Below are positions 8,188-16,313 of a stretch of DNA of 35,604 nucleotides, in pieces. Under the pieces are notes generated by a model, which was not told the origin of the DNA, did no database searches, and was given only the letters and a program-made list of their open reading frames with translations. This DNA comes from Leptospirillum sp037442005. GTDB taxonomy: Bacteria; Nitrospirota; Leptospirillia; Leptospirillales; Leptospirillaceae. Position 1 is the first letter of the stretch, and every line of letters starts with the position of its first letter. The stretch covers positions 1 through 35,604 of the forward strand of contig JBBIRA010000015.1 of NCBI GenBank assembly GCA_037442005.1, written 5' to 3'. Position numbers and translations under genes: made by a program.

Positions 8188-9636
8188 ATGCAAAAAACGG
8201 TTCCCGTCCCCACCTCCGCCGCTCGCCGGATCACGCCGGCCCTTCTGGCATTGTCCCTGTCTCTCGCCGCCTGCGCCCACACACCATCATCACCGGTGGC
8301 CAACACCCCGCGGGCTGGCTCCCCGGAAATTCGCGATGTGGCCCTTCTCCACACCACCGTGACCCGGACAGTTCTCCCCAACGGGATCACAGTCCTTGTC
8401 ATTCCCCGTCCCGTCGTTCCGGTGGTCTCGTTCCGGATCGGGATCCGGGCCGGCTCCGCCCAGGACCCCGAGGGGAAATATGGTGTGTCCGACATGACCG
8501 CCTCGCTCCTCGACCGGGGAACGACAACCCGTGATGCCCTCAGCATCTTCAGGGCCATCGACAGCTCGGGCGGAGGACTTGACGCTAATTCCGGAAAGGA
8601 TTTGACGACCGTTTCCGGAAAAGTCCTGACCCAGGATCTGAACCCGCTGTTCGGACTGGCCGCTGAAATGGTGCAGACCCCGACCTTTCCGGAACAGGAT
8701 TTTGAGAAAAACAAGCAGATGGCCCTGGCAGAACTGGCTGATGAAAAAGACCATCCCGGCCCCACCGCCCGCAAGATCCTTTATAAAAAGCTTCTGGGAA
8801 ACGGTCCCTACGGCCACCCGGAATCCGGAACCATCCAGACGGTACAGAGCCTGACACGGGACGATGTATTGTCGTTTTACCATAGCTGGTATCGACCGGA
8901 ACGGACGATCATCACCTTCTCCGGAGATATCACCAATGACAAGGCCCTTGCCCTGGTGAACAAAACCTTCGGAAATTGGAAAACCCAGTTTCCGTCCCCG
9001 GACTCGGGTCAGAAAACCCCGGGAACGGTCTGGTCCGGAGCCGGACAGACAATCCTCGTGGACCGGGAAGACCTTGCCCAGACCACGGTTCTCTCAGGAA
9101 TGCCCGGAATCGCCCGGAAGGATCCCCTGTTCTACAATGCGCTGGTCATGAACCAGCTGCTCGGAGGGACCACCACATCTCGCCTGAATCATGTCATCCG
9201 GCAGAAAAAAGGGCTGGTCTACTACATCTATTCCGGTCTTGATGCCGAACGCCATCCGGGTCCCTTCTTTATCAACTTCCAGACCCATGCCGAAAACACC
9301 GCCCGGGTGATTGATGCCACCCGGACCCAGCTCTCCCTGAGCCGGACACAGACCCCCGGCAGCCATGCGGTTGAGGCGGTCAAAGAGAACCTTCTGGGAT
9401 CTTTTCCGTTCCGGGTCGACTCTGACGACCGGATCTCATCCCTGTTGCTGTTCATCGAAAACTATTCTCTCGGGGTCGATTATTTCACCGATTACCCGAG
9501 GGAAGTCGCGCAAGTCACCCCGAACTCGGTCCAGGAAGCCGCTCGCTCATTGATCCGGCCGGATCAGATGGTAACCGTTATTGTCGGCCCACTGTCAAAG
9601 ATGAAAGGAATTACGGGAACAACCGTAACGCCCTGA
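8188..9636 (+). CDS. M16B peptidase-like lipoprotein lacking the zinc site
   Basis: 482 residues. The N terminus ends in LSLAAC, a lipobox, so it is probably a lipoprotein anchored in the outer or inner membrane. The M16 fold is clear (VSFRIGIRAGSAQDP, then DRGTTTRDA, SSGGGLDA and RQKKGLVYYIYSG). Where the catalytic partner has HFLEH this protein reads DMTAS, so the zinc-binding histidines and the catalytic Glu are all missing. It resembles the non-catalytic partners of heterodimeric M16B enzymes such as mitochondrial processing peptidase. It starts 14 bases after the catalytic gene with AAGGAG well placed. Substrate unknown. Confidence 0.9.
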   Translation: MQKTVPVPTSAARRITPALLALSLSLAACAHTPSSPVANTPRAGSPEIRDVALLHTTVTRTVLPNGITVLVIPRPVVPVVSFRIGIRAGSAQDPEGKYGVSDMTASLLDRGTTTRDALSIFRAIDSSGGGLDANSGKDLTTVSGKVLTQDLNPLFGLAAEMVQTPTFPEQDFEKNKQMALAELADEKDHPGPTARKILYKKLLGNGPYGHPESGTIQTVQSLTRDDVLSFYHSWYRPERTIITFSGDITNDKALALVNKTFGNWKTQFPSPDSGQKTPGTVWSGAGQTILVDREDLAQTTVLSGMPGIARKDPLFYNALVMNQLLGGTTTSRLNHVIRQKKGLVYYIYSGLDAERHPGPFFINFQTHAENTARVIDATRTQLSLSRTQTPGSHAVEAVKENLLGSFPFRVDSDDRISSLLLFIENYSLGVDYFTDYPREVAQVTPNSVQEAARSLIRPDQMVTVIVGPLSKMKGITGTTVTP

Positions 9637-9661
9637 AGGAGGTCACCTTTCTCCGGGACAG

Positions 9662-9690
9662 TTGAAATTTTTCCCCGTTCCCGCTAGGAT
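9662..9690 (+). promoter_or_regulatory. probable sigma-70 promoter for the bS22-like gene
   Basis: TTGAAA (9662-9667), 17-base spacer, TAGGAT (9685-9690). It lies 25 bases after the M16 stop and would give a leader of about 120 bases before the ATG at 9819. Confidence 0.55.
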
Positions 9691-9756
9691 CATACTTTCC
9701 GTTTTAGAACCGGAATTTCCGGAAGAGTCATCATCATCAGGTCATTCACGGGATGG

Positions 9757-9786
9757 CCGCCTGCAACCCCTTAGAGGGGATGGCGG
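9757..9786 (+). promoter_or_regulatory. hairpin in the leader of the bS22-like gene
   Basis: CCGCC (9757-9761) pairs with GGCGG (9782-9786) and CCCC (9767-9770) with GGGG (9776-9779), around a TTAGA loop with an asymmetric internal loop. It ends 32 bases before the start codon. It has no T run after it, so it is more likely a leader structure than a terminator. Confidence 0.4.
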
Positions 9787-9818
9787 GTTTCACAAGCAGC
9801 AGGGAAAGAGGCCTTACG

Positions 9819-9908
9819 ATGTCCAGTGTCATCAAAAAACGCCGGAAGAAAATCCGGAAACACAAGTATAAAAAGCTTCGCAGGGCTTCGCGCCACAAGA
9901 AGAAGTAA
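9819..9908 (+). CDS. bS22 / mS38 (AURKAIP1-COX24 domain) small ribosomal protein
   Basis: A 29-residue, extremely basic protein: it opens SSVIKKRRKKIRKHKYKK and ends in KKK, with 17 Lys or Arg in all. The [GS]SVIKKRRK(K/R)...KH(R/K)KL pattern is that of the AURKAIP1/COX24 domain, found in mitochondrial mS38 and in actinobacterial bS22, a small-subunit protein near the decoding centre (family knowledge). The frame was read directly: ATG at 9819, TAA at 9906-9908, with AGGGAAAGAGG upstream. Too short for most gene finders. It has its own probable promoter and a leader hairpin. Confidence 0.85.
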   Translation: MSSVIKKRRKKIRKHKYKKLRRASRHKKK

Positions 9909-9991
9909 CCACAAGGACGACCTGCCGGATGAGTTTTTCGGTGGGTCGTTCTTATTTCATCTCTTTTCCGATCTGTTTTCCGGAGGACACC

Positions 9992-10435
9992 GTGATTTCC
10001 GAAAGAAAAGTCGCCATCGGCTCGATCGTCGTGCTGTTTTTCACATCCGTCACCATCCTCACCTACCAGAGCATGCGGATTGCCGATCTTCAAAGCAAAC
10101 TTGACAATCTGAAAGTGGGAAAAACAGCCATGACGGCCAAACACCTTTCCACGGATATGGTCGCGTCGGAAGGGGAAAACAGCGGTACCTACACACTTGA
10201 CGTCATCAAGGCGATCATGGCTGTTCCGGACTGGTCGGACAGAATCCCCCCCGATGTTGCCCGGGGGGTGACATGGAAAGTGCAGAATCGGGCCCGGGTC
10301 CACCTGATCGAAGGCAACATGGTTGTCCTGGAAGCTCAGGACCCTAAAGGCAACATCCTGCCGCTTCTGTTCCAGATACCGGACCCCAAAGAACCGGCCA
10401 CCTGGCGATTCCTTTACGCCATGGCTCCGTCCTAG
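9992..10435 (+). CDS. single-pass membrane protein of unknown function
   Basis: 147 residues from the GTG at 9992, chosen because CGGAGGAC ends 4-5 bases upstream; longer in-frame starts lack a ribosome-binding site. Residues 6-24 (VAIGSIVVLFFTSVTILTY) form one membrane helix, followed by a short heptad-like stretch (RIADLQSKLDNLK). A soluble C-terminal domain then contains ARGVTWKVQNRARVHLIEG and WRFLYAM. Probably anchored in the inner membrane with the soluble part outside. No family recognised. It converges on the GGDEF-EAL gene, whose stop lies 6 bases away. Confidence 0.65.
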   Translation: MISERKVAIGSIVVLFFTSVTILTYQSMRIADLQSKLDNLKVGKTAMTAKHLSTDMVASEGENSGTYTLDVIKAIMAVPDWSDRIPPDVARGVTWKVQNRARVHLIEGNMVVLEAQDPKGNILPLLFQIPDPKEPATWRFLYAMAPS

Positions 10436-10441
10436 ATCATT

Positions 10442-13165
10442 TCAGCATCCCGAGTCGTTCTCTCCGTCTGATGGTGCAATCGGAGAGAACGGTTGCGCCA
10501 TCAGACGGAGCATTTCCTTAAACGCCACCGGCGGGCTGTAGAAGTACCCCTGGAACAGGCGGGCCCCCTGTTTATAGAGGAAGTCCCGTTGAGAAGCCGT
10601 TTCAACCCCCTCCACAACAACCCGGATCCCCATGGTCAGCCCGATCGACAGCATGGTCCGGATCAGTTCAATCTCTTGGGTCCGAACCATCATCTGGTCC
10701 ACAAAGCTTTTGTCCACCTTGATCTCATCCGCCTGAAAGCGGGTGAGGTTCGCCAGGGAGGAAAATCCGGTTCCGAAATCATCAAGCGACAGTTTGACCC
10801 CCATGGCCTTCACCTGGCGGATATTGTTCTCGATCTCGACCATCTCACGGGCGAAAATTGACTCGGTCACCTCAAGGATCAGTTGCTCCGGTTCGAGCCC
10901 CGTCGAGATGAGCGTTCTCTTCACCGTTTCAAAAAAATCCGGCTCCACCAGTTGCCGGACACTGACATTGACCGAGACGGTCCTTTCGGGATCACCTTCA
11001 CAGAAGATCCGGCCATCGGTGGCCGCCTGCCGGAGGACCCATTCCCCGAGGGAAACGATCAATCCCTGCTCTTCTGCCATCCGGATGAACTGGTGGGGAC
11101 GGAGCCATCCTTTTTCCGCATGGTTCCAGCGAATCAGGGCTTCCATGCCCACAATCCGTCCGGTGGCCGCATTGACTTTCGGCTGATAGAAAAGATCCAG
11201 GCCATCCTGGCGCAGGGCTTCCAGTAAATCCTGCCTGAGCTCGAGCTCTTCTTTTGAGTTGGCATTCATGGCAGGAGAGTAAAAACGGAAATGGTTTCGT
11301 CCACGTTCCTTGACCGTATTCAGGGCGATATCGGCATTGCGGATGAGAAGATCCCCACTCTCTCCGTCATCCGGGAAAACCGAGACTCCGATGGAGACGG
11401 TCACGGAGATCCTGTGAGAAGAAACAACAAACGGCTTTCGGACCTCGGCTTGGATCTCCCGGGCTTTTTCACTGATGTCATCCACCGCGGAGGGAGCGGA
11501 CAATACCGCCAGGAACTCATCTCCCCCCAGACGGGCAAGCGAATCCCCCGGTGCCAGAATCTTTGAGAGTCGGCAGGCAAATTGTTCAAGGAACGCATTG
11601 CCCGCCATGTGGCCCCAGGTATCGTTGATCTTCTTGAAATGGTCGATGCCGATCGCCAGGACTGAGAGACTTTTTCCGGTATCCGGATACAGATTGATCA
11701 ACGATGTCAGCCGTTCACGAAACAGGGTATCGTTGGGGAGCCCCGTCAGCTGGTCATGATATTTCATGTTCCAGAGAGCTTCCTGGGCTTTTCGCCGTTC
11801 GGAGCTTTCCTGAAAGACAAAAATCGCTCCGACAATCTCCCCGAGATGGTTCCGGATCGGTGCCAGCGATCCGGTCACGGGAATCGCGTCTCCGCTCCCG
11901 CTAATCAGCGCAATCGAGCCTGGAATGGTGGAAATCACATTTTCACGCAATACCCTGGCCAATGGCAGTTCGATTCTTTCCTGGCTCTCCTCCTGAACAA
12001 CAAACAGCACCGAGGCACTCTCCCGTCCCAGAAGCTCCGCCTCACGCATCCCCAGAAGATTCTCCGCAACCCGGTTGACAAACGTGATCATCCCGGCTGG
12101 ATTCATCGCCACGACCCCGTCACCGATCGAATTCATCGTGATCCTGAGCCATTCTTTCTGTGAAGCCATTTCAGCCTGGCTCTTCTTGACCCGGGTAATG
12201 TCCACCAGTCGGGTCTCATACCCACGGATGCCGAACATCTCGTCGGTCATCCCGGTGATTCTCATGGAAAACCACCGGAGCGAGTCACTCTTTCCAGGCA
12301 AGGGGATTTCAAGCGTCTCGCTCCCTCCCCGTTTCACCGTCTCCCATAGAGAAGAGATCCGGGAAAAGACAGGCCAATGGATGGACACATCATGGAGCCT
12401 CTTCCCTACAGGATCCGGCCTCCCGGAGGAGGCAGACGCTTCCATCACCCCCTCCAGATAGGCCAGAAAGGAAGGGTTTAAGTACCGGATCTCTCCATTC
12501 GGGGAAAAAATGACCACCATGTCTGAAGTCCGTTCAGAGGCCCAGCGCAGATAGGTTTCCTCCTCCCGTTTACGTGAGAACAAAGAGGAGAAGATCCTTG
12601 CCAGAAGCAGTCCGACAACCCCCATCTCCAAAAGTTCCCAGAAGTGTTTCTCGCCGAACAGATGGCCCCGCTCATGGGCCAGAGAAGCGATATCACGGGT
12701 CATGGCATCCGACAAACCCAGCGAGGAGCTGTCGATGAGCAGGGCTTCCCGGGGAAGATCCCCCACCAGCGCAGGCAATAAAAGCTCATGGTTGAGGGCC
12801 GTCACCTGAAGATTGATCGTCTTCAGAAAATCCTGCTCTTTCCCGGAAAGAAAGCTCTTCTTCTGGTCGATATCTGACAAAAGGGAGCGGGCATCGGAAA
12901 AAAGACCATCGATATATTGTTTTCGGGAGGGAATGAGGACTCCCGGATGGGTTAACCGGGCCAGGAGCGCCACATGAACAACCCGTAAAAGGATCGTCAG
13001 GTCATTCTGGACAGGCGCGATCCGGGAGGCTTTGCTGGCCAGCATTTCGACACCGGCTTCGCTTTGGGCCGACTTCAGGATGGGAACAAAGACAAGGACA
13101 ACCCACACGACAATCTCAAGGAGGAACACCCCCTTGATCCCGGTGGATGTTTTAAAAGGAATCAA
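10442..13165 (-). CDS. membrane PAS-PAS-GGDEF-EAL c-di-GMP signalling protein
   Basis: 907 residues. A membrane helix at about 12-30 and a second near 185-200 enclose a sensory domain. Two PAS domains follow (DMVVIFSPNGEIRYLNPSF; DGVVAMNPAGMITFVNR), then GGDEF (DQLTGLP ... RLGGDEF) and EAL (MEALIRWNH, DDFGTGFSS, EGVET). Both active-site motifs are intact, so synthesis and breakdown of c-di-GMP are both possible. The RxxD inhibitory site is lost (APGD precedes SLARLGGDEF). The frame opens at a TTG (13165) with no clear ribosome-binding site, so the true start is uncertain. The gene stands alone between convergent and divergent neighbours. Confidence 0.95.
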   Translation of the reverse strand: MIPFKTSTGIKGVFLLEIVVWVVLVFVPILKSAQSEAGVEMLASKASRIAPVQNDLTILLRVVHVALLARLTHPGVLIPSRKQYIDGLFSDARSLLSDIDQKKSFLSGKEQDFLKTINLQVTALNHELLLPALVGDLPREALLIDSSSLGLSDAMTRDIASLAHERGHLFGEKHFWELLEMGVVGLLLARIFSSLFSRKREEETYLRWASERTSDMVVIFSPNGEIRYLNPSFLAYLEGVMEASASSGRPDPVGKRLHDVSIHWPVFSRISSLWETVKRGGSETLEIPLPGKSDSLRWFSMRITGMTDEMFGIRGYETRLVDITRVKKSQAEMASQKEWLRITMNSIGDGVVAMNPAGMITFVNRVAENLLGMREAELLGRESASVLFVVQEESQERIELPLARVLRENVISTIPGSIALISGSGDAIPVTGSLAPIRNHLGEIVGAIFVFQESSERRKAQEALWNMKYHDQLTGLPNDTLFRERLTSLINLYPDTGKSLSVLAIGIDHFKKINDTWGHMAGNAFLEQFACRLSKILAPGDSLARLGGDEFLAVLSAPSAVDDISEKAREIQAEVRKPFVVSSHRISVTVSIGVSVFPDDGESGDLLIRNADIALNTVKERGRNHFRFYSPAMNANSKEELELRQDLLEALRQDGLDLFYQPKVNAATGRIVGMEALIRWNHAEKGWLRPHQFIRMAEEQGLIVSLGEWVLRQAATDGRIFCEGDPERTVSVNVSVRQLVEPDFFETVKRTLISTGLEPEQLILEVTESIFAREMVEIENNIRQVKAMGVKLSLDDFGTGFSSLANLTRFQADEIKVDKSFVDQMMVRTQEIELIRTMLSIGLTMGIRVVVEGVETASQRDFLYKQGARLFQGYFYSPPVAFKEMLRLMAQPFSPIAPSDGENDSGC
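10456..10510. repeat. two overlapping, mutually exclusive inverted repeats
   Basis: Repeat A: CGTTCTCTCCG (10456-10466) with its exact complement at 10481-10491. Repeat B: CTCCGTCTGATGG (10462-10474) with its exact complement at 10498-10510; one wobble and further pairs extend it to 18 bp (10462-10479 with 10493-10510). Arms A and B overlap, so only one hairpin can form at a time. They lie in the last codons of the GGDEF-EAL gene, just beyond the convergent gene's stop. No T run follows on either strand. Confidence 0.8.
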
Positions 13166-13190
13166 TGGTTAAGATCCATAAAAATCAATC

Positions 13191-13220
13191 ATTTTGATCA
13201 GAACCTCAAGACACGGTCAA
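13191..13220 (-). promoter_or_regulatory. candidate promoter of the GGDEF-EAL gene
   Basis: Minus strand TTGACC (13220-13215), 18-base spacer, CAAAAT (13196-13191). The 183-base stretch 13166-13348 holds no gene; it contains this candidate and the terminator below. Confidence 0.35.
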
Positions 13221-13302
13221 TCGGGAATCGTTCAAAAATGCAGGGCAATCATTCGCAAAATGGCTGCTGGAGCCGCATAACCCTGATGATGTTCGAATCC
13301 TA

Positions 13303-13332
13303 GAGAAAAAAAGAAACCTGGCAATAGACCAG
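13303..13332 (-). terminator. possible terminator of the gat-eno-ftsB operon
   Basis: Minus strand CTGG (13332-13329) pairs with CCAG (13321-13318) around a 7-base loop, and the T-rich run TTTCTTTTTTTC follows. The stem is short. A stronger 6-bp stem ACGGGA/TCCCGT (13342-13358) overlaps the ftsB stop and has no T run. Confidence 0.4.
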
Positions 13333-13348
13333 AATCAACGGACGGGAA

Positions 13349-13711
13349 TCAGTCCCGTGAAAGAAGGTTCTTGCTGTCGGGAAGAACCAGGACTTCCCCC
13401 GGACGGATGCGGTGCTGGCGTTCCCGCGCAATGCGTTCAAGGCCGTAGGGATCCCGGGCGAGATCCCTGAGCTCTTTTTTCTCGTCAGCAATGGTGTGTT
13501 CAAGGGAGTGTTTTTCGGCTGTCAGGTCACGCGCCGCCAGCTTGTACCGAAACAGGGCCAAAAGCCCTGTTTCAGTGGAAAAGACCGCCCCCAGGGAGTA
13601 CAGGATCATGATCGATCCGGCACCGACAAACAGCCAGACCGAAAGTTTCCGGTCATTCCCCTGGGATTCCTGTGGCCTCTCGCGTTCAGGGCGGGAAGGC
13701 GTCCGGGCCAT
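13349..13711 (-). CDS. ftsB: FtsB/DivIC family septum-formation protein
   Basis: 120 residues. One membrane helix at about 25-44 (WLFVGAGSIMILYSLGAVF), then a coiled coil (LTAEKHSLEHTIADEKKEL), then the family signature DPYGLERIARER and a short C-terminal PGEVLVL strand. FtsB/DivIC bridges the division-site complex FtsL-FtsQ at the septum. It directly follows eno, the usual neighbour in many bacteria. Its ATG shares one base with the eno stop (TGATG), indicating coupling. The N-terminal 24 residues are charged and cytoplasmic. Last gene of the operon. Confidence 0.85.
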   Translation of the reverse strand: MARTPSRPERERPQESQGNDRKLSVWLFVGAGSIMILYSLGAVFSTETGLLALFRYKLAARDLTAEKHSLEHTIADEKKELRDLARDPYGLERIARERQHRIRPGEVLVLPDSKNLLSRD

Positions 13712-14997
13712 CAGTCCGCCCGCCGCCGGAGTTTTTCAAGCCCCAGGTACAACGCCTGATCGCCAAGCTCTTCCTCGATCTGCAACAGACGGTTATACTT
13801 GGCCAACCGCTCTCCACGAGACAGGGAGCCGGTCTTGATCTGTCCGGTTCCCAACGCCACGGCCAGATCGGCGATGAAGGTATCCTCCGTTTCTCCGGAC
13901 CGGTGGGAAATCATCGCCCCCATCCTGTTTTCAAGCGCCATGACGGTTGCATCAACCGTTTCGGTCACCGTTCCAATCTGGTTCAACTTCACCAGAATCG
14001 CGGAGGCGGCCCGCCGCTCAATCCCTTCAACCAGATAGCGGGTATTCGTCACGAACAGGTCATCCCCCACCAGCTGGACAAGTCCACCGATACGACGGGT
14101 CATTTCAACCCAGCCATCCCAGTCATCCTCCGAAAGCCCGTCTTCAATGGACACGATCGGGTAACGGGTGATCAGGTCTTCATAATAGTCGACAAGCTCT
14201 CCGGCACTGAGTCTTCGTCCTTCACCGGACAGCGTGTAGACCCCTTCCTTAAAAAACTCGGTCGCCGCCGCGTCAAGCGCCAGGGAGACATCTTTTCCCG
14301 GTTTGTATCCTGCCTGGTCAATGGCCTCCAGTAACAGCTCCAGGGCCTGGGCATGAGAAGCCAGACTCGGGGCAAACCCCCCTTCATCGCCAACCAGGGT
14401 CGTGAGTTTATGGTCCGACAACACTTTCTTCAGTGCCCAGAAAACTTCAGACCCCATGCGCAGGGCATCGCCATAACTTTTGGCTCCATGGGGAACAATC
14501 ATGAACTCCTGGAAATCCAGATTGTTGTCGGCGTGAGCGCCGCCATTAATGACGTTCATAAAGGGGGTGGGAAGAATCCGGGCCAACCCTCCGCCCAGGT
14601 AACGATAAAGCGGAAGGTCATGATCCATAGACGCCGCGCGAACCACCGCCATCGACACACCGAGAATGGCATTGGCTCCGAGGAAGGATTTGTTTTCCGT
14701 ATTGTCGATGGCGCAAAGCGTTTCATCGATCAGCGACTGCTCATCGGAAGGCAACCCGACCAGGGTTTCCCGGATCACTCCCTGAACATGGGCAACCGCA
14801 TTGAGACATCCTTTTCCCCGATAACGGGCGGGATCCTGATCCCTAAGCTCCAAGGCTTCCCGGCTTCCGGTCGAGGCCCCGGAGGGAACCATTGCCGACC
14901 CCTGGGCACCGCTTTCGAGGAGAACATCGACCATCACGGTCGGGTTCCCCCGGGAATCCAGCACTTCCCGGGCCAGGATCTCTGCAATTTCACTCAT
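13711..14997 (-). CDS. eno: enolase (phosphopyruvate hydratase)
   Basis: Interconverts 2-phosphoglycerate and phosphoenolpyruvate; cytoplasmic, Mg-dependent. At 428 residues it is normal length. Visible motifs: LDSRGNPTV at the N terminus, PSGASTGSREALELRD (mobile loop), GDEGGFAP, SIEDGLSEDDW (metal ligands), GDDLFVTN, KLNQIGT with the catalytic Lys, and SHRSGETEDTFIADL. The ATG at 14997 has GGGGAGA in place and overlaps the cytochrome stop by 4 bases (ATGA). Finding a glycolytic enzyme translationally coupled to a multiheme cytochrome is unusual. Confidence 0.98.
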   Translation of the reverse strand: MSEIAEILAREVLDSRGNPTVMVDVLLESGAQGSAMVPSGASTGSREALELRDQDPARYRGKGCLNAVAHVQGVIRETLVGLPSDEQSLIDETLCAIDNTENKSFLGANAILGVSMAVVRAASMDHDLPLYRYLGGGLARILPTPFMNVINGGAHADNNLDFQEFMIVPHGAKSYGDALRMGSEVFWALKKVLSDHKLTTLVGDEGGFAPSLASHAQALELLLEAIDQAGYKPGKDVSLALDAAATEFFKEGVYTLSGEGRRLSAGELVDYYEDLITRYPIVSIEDGLSEDDWDGWVEMTRRIGGLVQLVGDDLFVTNTRYLVEGIERRAASAILVKLNQIGTVTETVDATVMALENRMGAMISHRSGETEDTFIADLAVALGTGQIKTGSLSRGERLAKYNRLLQIEEELGDQALYLGLEKLRRRAD

Positions 14998-15665
14998 TTT
15001 TTCATCTCCCCTTTTTTTGAATTGTCATTGACTATCACGGCCGTCTCCGTCTCCTGCCTCTTCGCCCGTTCCGGACCGGGAAGAGCATGGTCCGAAAGAG
15101 CGAGCACATGACGGGACATCCTCCCCTGTTTTCCGGATGCCACATCCAGAAAGCGCGTGACATTCCCCGGGATCCCCGACGCCGGAAAAGTCCCCAACGG
15201 AATGTCGCCACCAAAATGTGAATCCTTGTAGTGATTATGACAAAAAGCGCACGATTTCTCCCGGGCTGGAAATCCTTCATGGGCCGCGCGATTGTAACCA
15301 TGGACATGGCATTTCAGGCAGTTTTCATTGGGAACCACGCCGCGGAAGGAAACCGCGGGAGAAGGGGTTCCAAACGCATGGACGGAAAGCTCCCGGATAC
15401 CTACCATCTGGGCCCCGACAGCCCCGATCACACCCGGTCCCGAATGGCAGATGATGCAGTTGGCGTGGTGTCTGTCGGCACCGGAAGCATGATACCAGAC
15501 CCCATAGGGCTTCATTTCATGGCAGGAAAGGCAGAACTCCCGTTTTTCCTCCAGGAGGTGACCCCCGACGGAAACCCCTGCTCCCAGAACAAAAAGCATC
15601 AGGCAGACAAAGGCCCACTGGAGAATCTGCTCGCCTCGTTCCAAGACATGTGTCCTTTCCCGCAA
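14994..15665 (-). CDS. NapC/NirT/NrfH-like membrane-anchored tetraheme cytochrome c
   Basis: 223 residues with one N-terminal membrane helix (about 16-36) and four CxxCH haem sites: CLSCH (45), CIICH (70), CLKCH (116) and CAFCH (139). The first sits in CHEMKP, as in the NapC/NrfH quinol-oxidising family, where Met supplies an axial ligand. Such proteins pass electrons from membrane quinol to periplasmic partners; the partner is not in this window. The long C-terminal tail (from ~170) is hydrophilic. The annotated frame opens with TTG at 15665 without a ribosome-binding site. A TTG at 15644, preceded by GGGAAAGGA, is a better-supported start. Confidence 0.85.
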   Translation of the reverse strand: MRERTHVLERGEQILQWAFVCLMLFVLGAGVSVGGHLLEEKREFCLSCHEMKPYGVWYHASGADRHHANCIICHSGPGVIGAVGAQMVGIRELSVHAFGTPSPAVSFRGVVPNENCLKCHVHGYNRAAHEGFPAREKSCAFCHNHYKDSHFGGDIPLGTFPASGIPGNVTRFLDVASGKQGRMSRHVLALSDHALPGPERAKRQETETAVIVNDNSKKGEMKK

Positions 15666-15671
15666 AAAAGA

Positions 15672-16313
15672 CTAGGGAGATTTCACTGACAGGAGCTTTC
15701 TCGACCAGTGCCATTTTCCGTCGGACGCCCATGCGCCTTCGGCGACCCATCCCAGAGAGGGTTCATAATAGTCATACAGGATCTGGGGGCTTTTCCTGCG
15801 GATCAGATCATAGGTGATGACCTTCTGGACCACCCAGCAATCCATGGTCCCTGTCGGCAGGGTGACCCGGACCTTCCCCCAGACCTTGCTGTGGGAACGG
15901 TTCTGACCATCCTCCACATCCCAGGAATCGCCTTTTTTAAAGGGAAGTCGAATGATCATGAGCGGTGGATGGAATTTCCAGACATGGGATCCGAAAGCCG
16001 AACTGGAGGTCAGCTGGACCACCCGGCCGGTTTTTGGATTCATGCCGTACGTCGCCACAATCGTTCTTTTCGGAAAATTCACATAGGCAATGGTCCGCGT
16101 CACCAAAACCGCAATCCGCTTCCCCTCGACCCCGAGCGGCCGCTGAACCTCGGTAATATGAATATTGTTTCCCAGACCCGAATACGTTTTTGTCATGGCT
16201 CCGGTCGGAAAGTACCGGATCTCTGCGGCACCGGACAACGCGGGGAAAAAAGTGAACAGAATTCCCATCACCGCCGGAACCCATTGACGCCCCCGGATAC
16301 GCCATCCGGTCAT
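15672..16313 (-). CDS. exported protein of unknown function
   Basis: 213 residues with a Sec signal peptide (basic MTGWRIRGRQW, hydrophobic core, cleavage near SGAAE), so periplasmic or outer-membrane associated. The mature part is beta-rich and ends with the pattern CWVVQKVITYDLI ... YDYYEPSLGWVAEG, reminiscent of small exported proteins whose last part reads 'YYAPGVGLVK'. I cannot name a family. Its ATG overlaps the gatB stop by 4 bases, and it ends 6 bases before the tetraheme cytochrome frame. An accessory role for that cytochrome is possible by position only. Confidence 0.75.
   Translation of the reverse strand: MTGWRIRGRQWVPAVMGILFTFFPALSGAAEIRYFPTGAMTKTYSGLGNNIHITEVQRPLGVEGKRIAVLVTRTIAYVNFPKRTIVATYGMNPKTGRVVQLTSSSAFGSHVWKFHPPLMIIRLPFKKGDSWDVEDGQNRSHSKVWGKVRVTLPTGTMDCWVVQKVITYDLIRRKSPQILYDYYEPSLGWVAEGAWASDGKWHWSRKLLSVKSP

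Noticed and set aside
13342..13358. 6-bp hairpin ACGGGA/TCCCGT at the ftsB stop as terminator
   Set aside because: No T run follows on the minus strand; the weaker stem at 13318-13332 with a T-rich run is a better candidate.
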